Made by a program: the position numbers and the translations under genes
Shown: piece by piece, positions 13,340 to 16,935 of the stretch
How positions within the stretch are numbered: the stretch's first letter is position 1
Layout of the letters: each line of letters starts with the position of its first letter
The notes under the pieces: generated by a model
The model's input: the letters and a program-made list of their open reading frames with translations, nothing else
The model's database searches: none
What the model was told of the DNA's origin: nothing
Source of the DNA: CAZSXU01 sp964610505
GTDB taxonomy: Bacteria > Arandabacterota > Arandabacteria > JAGLYR01
DNA length: 16,935 nucleotides
NCBI GenBank assembly: GCA_964610505.1
Contig: CAZSXU010000045.1
Location: forward strand, 1-16,935
Direction of reading: 5' to 3'

Positions 13340-13368
13340 TTGAGTTTACGTACATTTCGCGGTATAAT
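13340..13368 (+). promoter_or_regulatory. Strong sigma70-type promoter of the lamin-tail/MBL gene
   Basis: TTGAGT (13340-13345) and a perfect TATAAT (13363-13368) are 17 bases apart. This is the best promoter in the window. The start site would fall near 13375, giving a leader of about 64 bases to the ATG at 13439. The leader contains GGCGGGTTCCGG and a GAGGGGG ribosome site. Confidence 0.85.
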
Positions 13369-13438
13369 ATGGTTAGGTGAGTGTGAGTGATCCCGGCGGG
13401 TTCCGGTTTCCGCCGTCGACCTTATGAGGGGGTATATG

Positions 13439-15241
13439 ATGTCCGAGCGATTTCAGTCCATCTTCACCCTGTTGCTGGCTGCGGCGCTTGTGGGGCTGCC
13501 GGCGGCCGCCCACGGCGCCGCGCACATAGCGGATCATGTCGTCATCGCCGAGGTGGTCTACGATCAATGGCCCGACGATGTCGACAACTTCGTGGAGCTC
13601 TACAACCCGACGGTGTCGGCCGTGGACTTGACCGGCTGGTCGGTCGTGGGGTTGGACGGAACCACGGGAACCGAATACGTGACCGTTCCGCTCAGCGGAA
13701 CCATCCCTTCCGAGGGATTTTTCCTGATCGGACCCGATGCCTCGGTGTACGGTGTGGTGCCGGACGTCGTCTACCCGGGTCTGGACCTCGATGAGGGGGG
13801 GATCGACGGAGACGGTGTGAAGCTCAAGAACGACCTGGGCGAGCTGGTGGACTACATTGCCTACGGCGGAGAGGGCAACCCCACCGTCAGTCTGGAGGGA
13901 ACCCCTTTCCGGGATGTGACCTTCAACCGCGCCATCGAGCGGAAATCCAGCACGACCCACATTGTGGCTTTCGGTAATGGAGAGGACACGGACGTCAATG
14001 CCGATGACTGGCGCGAGTGGAAGAAGCCCAAACCGCAGAACTCGGCTTCGCCGGCCGAACCGCCGATGCCGTACCAGACGGAAATCCTCACCATCCTGTG
14101 CTTCAATGCCGGCCAGGCGGATGCCACACTGATCCGGTCGCCGGGCGGGGGGAGTTTCCTCTTCGACGGCGGGAACAACGCGACGGGGACCGGCACCATT
14201 GTTCCGTACATGCAATCGGTGGGGATGGATACGCTGACCTACATGGGCGCATCCCACTACCACGCCGATCACATCGGCGGTCTGGACGAGGTCGCGAACA
14301 GCGGGATCGTCATTGCCGAGGGCGCGTATGACCGCGGGTGGAGCTACCCGAGCGTCACCTACGAAGACTACGCCGCCGCGGTCTCGGGCATGCGCCACAC
14401 CTTCTTCGACGGGCAGGTCTTCGATCTCGGCTACGGGTGTGAGATCGAATGCCTGGGTCTCAACGGAAACGGGCAGCTCGGCCAACCCTTTACGCAGCCG
14501 CCCTGGTCGGACAACGATCTGTCGGTCGCCCTGTATCTCACATTCTATGGGTTCACGTTTTTCATTGCCGGAGATCTGACGGGCTATGACGATGAAGACC
14601 AAGAGGACATCGAGACAAGCATAGCGGCTGAGATTCCCTACCCGGTGGACGTCTACCAGGTGGACCACCATGGGAGCTGGAAGAGTACGAACGTGGCCTT
14701 GACCACGGCTCTCATGCCCCGGACCTCCATCTTTCCCGTGGGGTACAGCGTCAGCGGGCACCCTCACGCGGAATCGATGGCCCGCCTGGTCAGCGCCGGC
14801 AGCTACCTCTACTTCACGGATTGGGTGAATGGAGCCCCCATTCCGGAGGGCCATGGTACGGACGTCGAGGATCACGTCCAGGTGGCGACCGACGGGATCA
14901 ACTTCTTCTCCGTCGATACGGATATCTACGCTTTCACGGGGACCGAGGCGGCCGAACCGCAGATCGTTTTGCCGTCGGGCGGGTTCCGTGTGGTGCAGTG
15001 GCCGAACCCGGTGCATGACTGGACGGATATCCAGTTCTCCATCGAACACTCGGCGGTTCCGGCGCGCGTGTCCATCTACGACGTGGCGGGCCGCAGGATC
15101 GAGACGTTGGCGGACGACGGCCTCGGCAGCGGGATCCGGACGCTCCGGTGGTTCACCGGCGACCACCCCGCGGGTGTCTATTTCTATCGGGTGGAGGCGG
15201 GGAACCAGCGGATGTCCGGAAAGATGATCGTTGTTCGCTAG
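13439..15241 (+). CDS. Secreted lamin-tail-domain + ComEC-type metallo-beta-lactamase protein with sorting-like C-terminus
   Basis: GAGGGGG 6 bases before the ATG at 13439 makes it the best start (600 residues); ATGs at 13424 and 13436 are in frame but poorly placed. Residues 1-27 are a signal peptide (SIFTLLLAAALVGLPAAAHGA). A lamin-tail domain follows (about 33-190: VVIAEVVYDQWPDDVDNFVELYNP, LTGWSVVG, GFFLIG). Residues 214-495 are a metallo-beta-lactamase fold: His273, His275, Asp277, His278 in SHYHADHIGG; DNDLSVALYLTFYGFTFFIAGD with Asp379; VDHHGSWKST with His410-His411; and GHPH at 440-443. This arrangement matches the C-terminal MBL part of ComEC/Rec2, a nuclease-type enzyme, but without ComEC's membrane channel. 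A FlgD-Ig/sorting-like domain closes the protein (about 513-600). It is probably an exported hydrolase, perhaps a nuclease or phosphodiesterase; the substrate is inferred from ComEC only. Confidence 0.88.
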   Translation: MSERFQSIFTLLLAAALVGLPAAAHGAAHIADHVVIAEVVYDQWPDDVDNFVELYNPTVSAVDLTGWSVVGLDGTTGTEYVTVPLSGTIPSEGFFLIGPDASVYGVVPDVVYPGLDLDEGGIDGDGVKLKNDLGELVDYIAYGGEGNPTVSLEGTPFRDVTFNRAIERKSSTTHIVAFGNGEDTDVNADDWREWKKPKPQNSASPAEPPMPYQTEILTILCFNAGQADATLIRSPGGGSFLFDGGNNATGTGTIVPYMQSVGMDTLTYMGASHYHADHIGGLDEVANSGIVIAEGAYDRGWSYPSVTYEDYAAAVSGMRHTFFDGQVFDLGYGCEIECLGLNGNGQLGQPFTQPPWSDNDLSVALYLTFYGFTFFIAGDLTGYDDEDQEDIETSIAAEIPYPVDVYQVDHHGSWKSTNVALTTALMPRTSIFPVGYSVSGHPHAESMARLVSAGSYLYFTDWVNGAPIPEGHGTDVEDHVQVATDGINFFSVDTDIYAFTGTEAAEPQIVLPSGGFRVVQWPNPVHDWTDIQFSIEHSAVPARVSIYDVAGRRIETLADDGLGSGIRTLRWFTGDHPAGVYFYRVEAGNQRMSGKMIVVR

Positions 15242-15270
15242 TCGAACGAGCGACAAGTCAGAGAAGAACG

Positions 15271-15300
15271 CCCGTCTTTTGAGGCGGGTTTTCTTTTTGT
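15271..15300 (+). terminator. Intrinsic terminator after the lamin-tail/MBL gene
   Basis: CCCGTCT (15271-15277) pairs with AGGCGGG (15282-15288) with one G-U pair and a TTTG loop. It runs into TTTTCTTTTTGT, the most classic T-tract in the window. It lies 29 bases after the stop codon. Confidence 0.85.
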
Positions 15301-15351
15301 CTTCTCGTGCCCTCGTTCATGAAGGATCGTAAACTTTTGTGAACTCCACCC

Positions 15352-15380
15352 TTGACGAATTCAAGAGAGGTATCCATACT
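15352..15380 (+). promoter_or_regulatory. Sigma70-type promoter of the outer-membrane protein gene
   Basis: TTGACG (15352-15357) and CATACT (15375-15380) are separated by 17 bases. It lies between a terminator and the next gene, so a promoter is expected here. The leader would be about 68 bases. Confidence 0.7.
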
Positions 15381-15454
15381 GGCCCGGATGCGAATCGGGG
15401 CCTCCGGTGGGGCCTCGACGTTGGTAGGGTTCTCTGTCAAAGGGGGGGATTGGT

Positions 15455-16120
15455 ATGAAGAGATTGGTTGCTCTCGCTCTCGGATTGGCGGTTATGGGAA
15501 TGGCGGATGGGGTCGGCGCGCAAACCCACGATATGGGAATGGAGTTCGGCTTCAACGGTCTGTCCAGCCTTGGTGTATCCCCGGTTCGGTCGGGACAGAT
15601 CGGTATCAAGAAGGCGATCGGTCCGGACAATTACCTGATTGCCCGTTTCGGGTTCGGAATGTCCAGGGACACCAACGAGGGGCAGCCGATCGGATCGACG
15701 AACTACACGGATGAGAAAGACGGGACGACCCAGTTCGGGCTCGGCGTAGGCGTGCAGCATAACATGCCGGCCTGTAACGGTCTGGTGCCCTATGTGGGCG
15801 GCCTGTTGCAGCTCACCCGTTCGTCGACGTTCAATGAGCCGTCCACGGTGGATCCGCCTCCCAGCGGCACACTGACCAAGTCCACGACGACCGCGATGAG
15901 TTTCGGCGTCGTGGCCATGGCCGGCGGCGAATACTTCATCCGTCCTTGTCTCAGCCTGAGCGGTGAGTACACCTTCGGCTTCAGCTACAACAGCACCACG
16001 TATGAGTGGGAGTACGTGGGAGCGTCCAAGGGAGTCATGGCCGACGAGGACAAGACCACGGGATTTGACTTCGGCCCGTTCTACACGGCGGGATTTCGGC
16101 TGACGGTGTACTGGGACTGA
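15455..16120 (+). CDS. Outer-membrane beta-barrel (OmpA-beta/porin-like) protein
   Basis: The protein has 221 residues. GGGGGGG at 15442-15448, 6 bases before the ATG, supports the start. MKRLVALALGLAVMGMADGVGA is a signal peptide, cleaved before Gln-Thr. The mature part has alternating hydrophobic/polar strands with Gly-rich turns of the beta-barrel type: DNYLIARFGFGMS, TQFGLGVGVQHNM, LVPYVGGLLQL, AMSFGVVAMAGGEYFI, LSLSGEYTFGFSYN. It ends in AGFRLTVYWD, a last amphipathic strand. The size and eight or so strands fit small OmpA-like or 'porin family' barrels. There is no peptidoglycan-binding OmpA domain. It is probably an eight-stranded barrel with an unusual Asp-terminated last strand rather than Phe. 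Cys-containing loops (PACNG, RPCLS) could pair. It is a single gene between its own promoter and terminator. Confidence 0.85.
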   Translation: MKRLVALALGLAVMGMADGVGAQTHDMGMEFGFNGLSSLGVSPVRSGQIGIKKAIGPDNYLIARFGFGMSRDTNEGQPIGSTNYTDEKDGTTQFGLGVGVQHNMPACNGLVPYVGGLLQLTRSSTFNEPSTVDPPPSGTLTKSTTTAMSFGVVAMAGGEYFIRPCLSLSGEYTFGFSYNSTTYEWEYVGASKGVMADEDKTTGFDFGPFYTAGFRLTVYWD

Positions 16121-16146
16121 TGTTTCAAACGGATTGAAACCGGCGG

Positions 16147-16180
16147 CCCCGGGGGACTCGTCCCCCGGGGTTTGTCTGTG
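16147..16180 (+). terminator. Intrinsic terminator after the outer-membrane protein gene
   Basis: CCCCGGGGGA (16147-16156) and TCCCCCGGGG (16161-16170) make a perfect 10-bp stem with a CTCG loop, followed by TTTGTCTGTG. Its high stability compensates for a modest T-tract. It lies 26 bases after the stop codon. Confidence 0.85.
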
Positions 16181-16320
16181 CTCGGTACGTTTTGCCGATA
16201 CCGGCTCATCTTCTGCAATCGGGGTGTTTCCTCGCATTCGCCTGTCGCTTTGTATGATTCCATCTCCAGTGTTGCTCCCCATGGCCGATACCCCGAGTGA
16301 ATTCCATCCTCGGGGGATCT

Positions 16321-16626
16321 ATGGCCGGTACGAAAACGACACCGCTTCCCGTCGAGACCGACGCGGGTTTCCAATCGATTGGGGTGGAGGAGATCCCACC
16401 GTCCATCGCAAAGGACGCGCGAGCGGCGGAGGCCGGCCTTGCGCCGCCTTCCGAGTGTCCACGGCGGGACATCAAGCGACCCAGCCTCGTGGGGAATCTC
16501 GTATTCCTCGCCTTCGTCGGTGTTCTCGGCCTGTGGGGGATGTTCCTCCTACTCTATCTACTGAAGAACTACCTGGGAATCGACATTTTCCCGAGCATCT
16601 CCATGAGCAGGGAACTGGGATTGTAG
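16321..16626 (+). CDS. Small single-pass membrane protein, unknown function
   Basis: The protein has 101 residues. The ATG at 16321 is preceded by GGGGGA, rather close (3-4 bases). An in-frame GTG at 16297 would add eight residues. The N-terminal half (1-50) is polar and likely disordered. PRRDIKRP directly before the membrane segment (57-81, LVGNLVFLAFVGVLGLWGMFLLLYL) suggests the N-terminus stays in the cytoplasm. A short tail NYLGIDIFPSISMSRELGL follows on the other side. I recognise no family; a role as a subunit or regulator of a membrane complex is a guess from topology only. No clear promoter was found in the 200 bases before it, although TATGAT at 16253-16258 could be a -10 without a good -35. 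Codon usage looks like the neighbours. Confidence 0.6.
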   Translation: MAGTKTTPLPVETDAGFQSIGVEEIPPSIAKDARAAEAGLAPPSECPRRDIKRPSLVGNLVFLAFVGVLGLWGMFLLLYLLKNYLGIDIFPSISMSRELGL

Positions 16627-16935
16627 CAGGCGGGACAGCGGGACGTCGAGTGGCCGGGAGGGTGGGTCAGATCTGCCCGTGTCTCGCTCTCGCGCCCTCG
16701 TGTTATCGCCTCTCACCTTTCACCTTTCTCCTTTCTGCCTCATGTGGCAAGGGGGCGAAGAATGGGGTCGTAAGGCTCGAGCGCGGGCTTTCTCGCCGAG
16801 CAGGATACGGCTGTCTACGCTGTGTCACGGGGCCTTCGCTCGAGCCCAAGGCCCCATCTTCGTCACCTTGCAGGGATGTCGCGCGGGTCTTTTGCCGCGG
16901 CAAAGGTCCGGCGTCTCTTGGCCACGAGCGTGAGT
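16627..16935. other. Gene-free stretch with nested inverted repeats
   Basis: No convincing coding region is seen on either strand; the short open frames lack a ribosome site and any family resemblance. A pyrimidine-rich TCACCTTT repeat lies at 16711-16738. GGCTCGAGCG (16774-16783) is perfectly inverted as CGCTCGAGCC (16837-16846). The second arm sits in the loop of another hairpin, GGGGCCTT (16829-16836) with AAGGCCCC (16848-16855). A 14-bp perfect palindrome TTTGCCGCGGCAAA lies at 16891-16904. The window ends here, so a following gene or element may explain these. Confidence 0.55.

Noticed and set aside
13373..15256. 627-codon open frame on the minus strand opposite the lamin-tail/MBL gene
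   Set aside because: It mirrors a plus-strand gene with clear domains, promoter, ribosome site and terminator. The antisense product is Arg/His/Val-rich with no domain. Long antisense frames are common in GC-rich DNA.
16679..16933. 84-codon plus-strand frame and 66-codon minus-strand frame at the window end
   Set aside because: No ribosome site or recognisable family; the region is dominated by palindromes and a pyrimidine repeat.
1..16935. CRISPR arrays, tRNA, rRNA, integrase or transposase genes
   Set aside because: I looked for regularly spaced 25-40 bp repeats, cloverleaf-like segments and recombinase motifs and saw none. A covariance-model scan was not possible here.

Overview
This is a GC-rich window with compact, gene-dense bacterial organisation. 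Several secreted proteins end in the FlgD-Ig-like / type-IX-sorting-like C-terminal module (consensus ending GVYxxR...K(I/M)Vxx R). Secreted lamin-tail, C25-type protease-like and FG-GAP proteins are also present. Together these suggest a bacterium of the FCB superphylum or its candidate neighbours (for example Eisenbacteria-, Krumholzibacteria- or Latescibacteria-like lineages). This placement is inferred from protein style only. No rRNA or other phylogenetic marker beyond ribosomal protein S1 is present, and GC was judged by eye.

Layout. Positions 1-519 hold the 3' part of a DinB-fold protein, which converges on a PD40 beta-propeller lipoprotein read leftwards (536-1495). From 1781 a housekeeping pair reads rightwards: a five-domain S1 RNA-binding protein, a GNRA-capped hairpin, then a NifS/selenocysteine-lyase-like PLP enzyme that ends at a strong terminator hairpin (4647-4683). 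Next is a compact three-gene unit of exported proteins (4795-8747). It encodes a secreted protein with a duplicated N-terminal 13-mer, a 955-residue secreted clan-CD/C25-like protein with two protease-like modules, and a 73-residue putative lipoprotein. A hairpin follows it. A cytoplasmic GAF-SpoIIE phosphatase (8984-10240) has its own sigma70-type promoter.

Between 10241 and 10498 lies a repeat-rich convergent spacer: four 8-bp tandem units and three copies of an 'ATCTGYG..ATCTGYGG' unit. A large leftward gene (10499-13045) encodes a secreted glycosidase-like TIM-barrel protein. It appears to carry a six-repeat FG-GAP/VCBS propeller inserted into the barrel before the last strand. The 13046-13438 spacer holds a MITE-like structured element and a very good promoter (TTGAGT-17-TATAAT). 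That promoter drives a secreted lamin-tail + ComEC-type metallo-beta-lactamase + sorting-domain protein. After a U-tract terminator and another promoter come an outer-membrane beta-barrel protein, its terminator, a small single-pass membrane protein, and a final gene-free stretch with palindromes.

Functionally, the window mixes a few core genes (S1, cysteine desulfurase-like enzyme, PP2C-type regulator) with many single-unit exported proteins that probably act at or outside the outer membrane. The most unusual items are the inserted propeller in the glycosidase-like protein and the double clan-CD architecture in which only the first module keeps a His/Cys dyad. No CRISPR array, tRNA, rRNA, integrase or transposase gene was seen.
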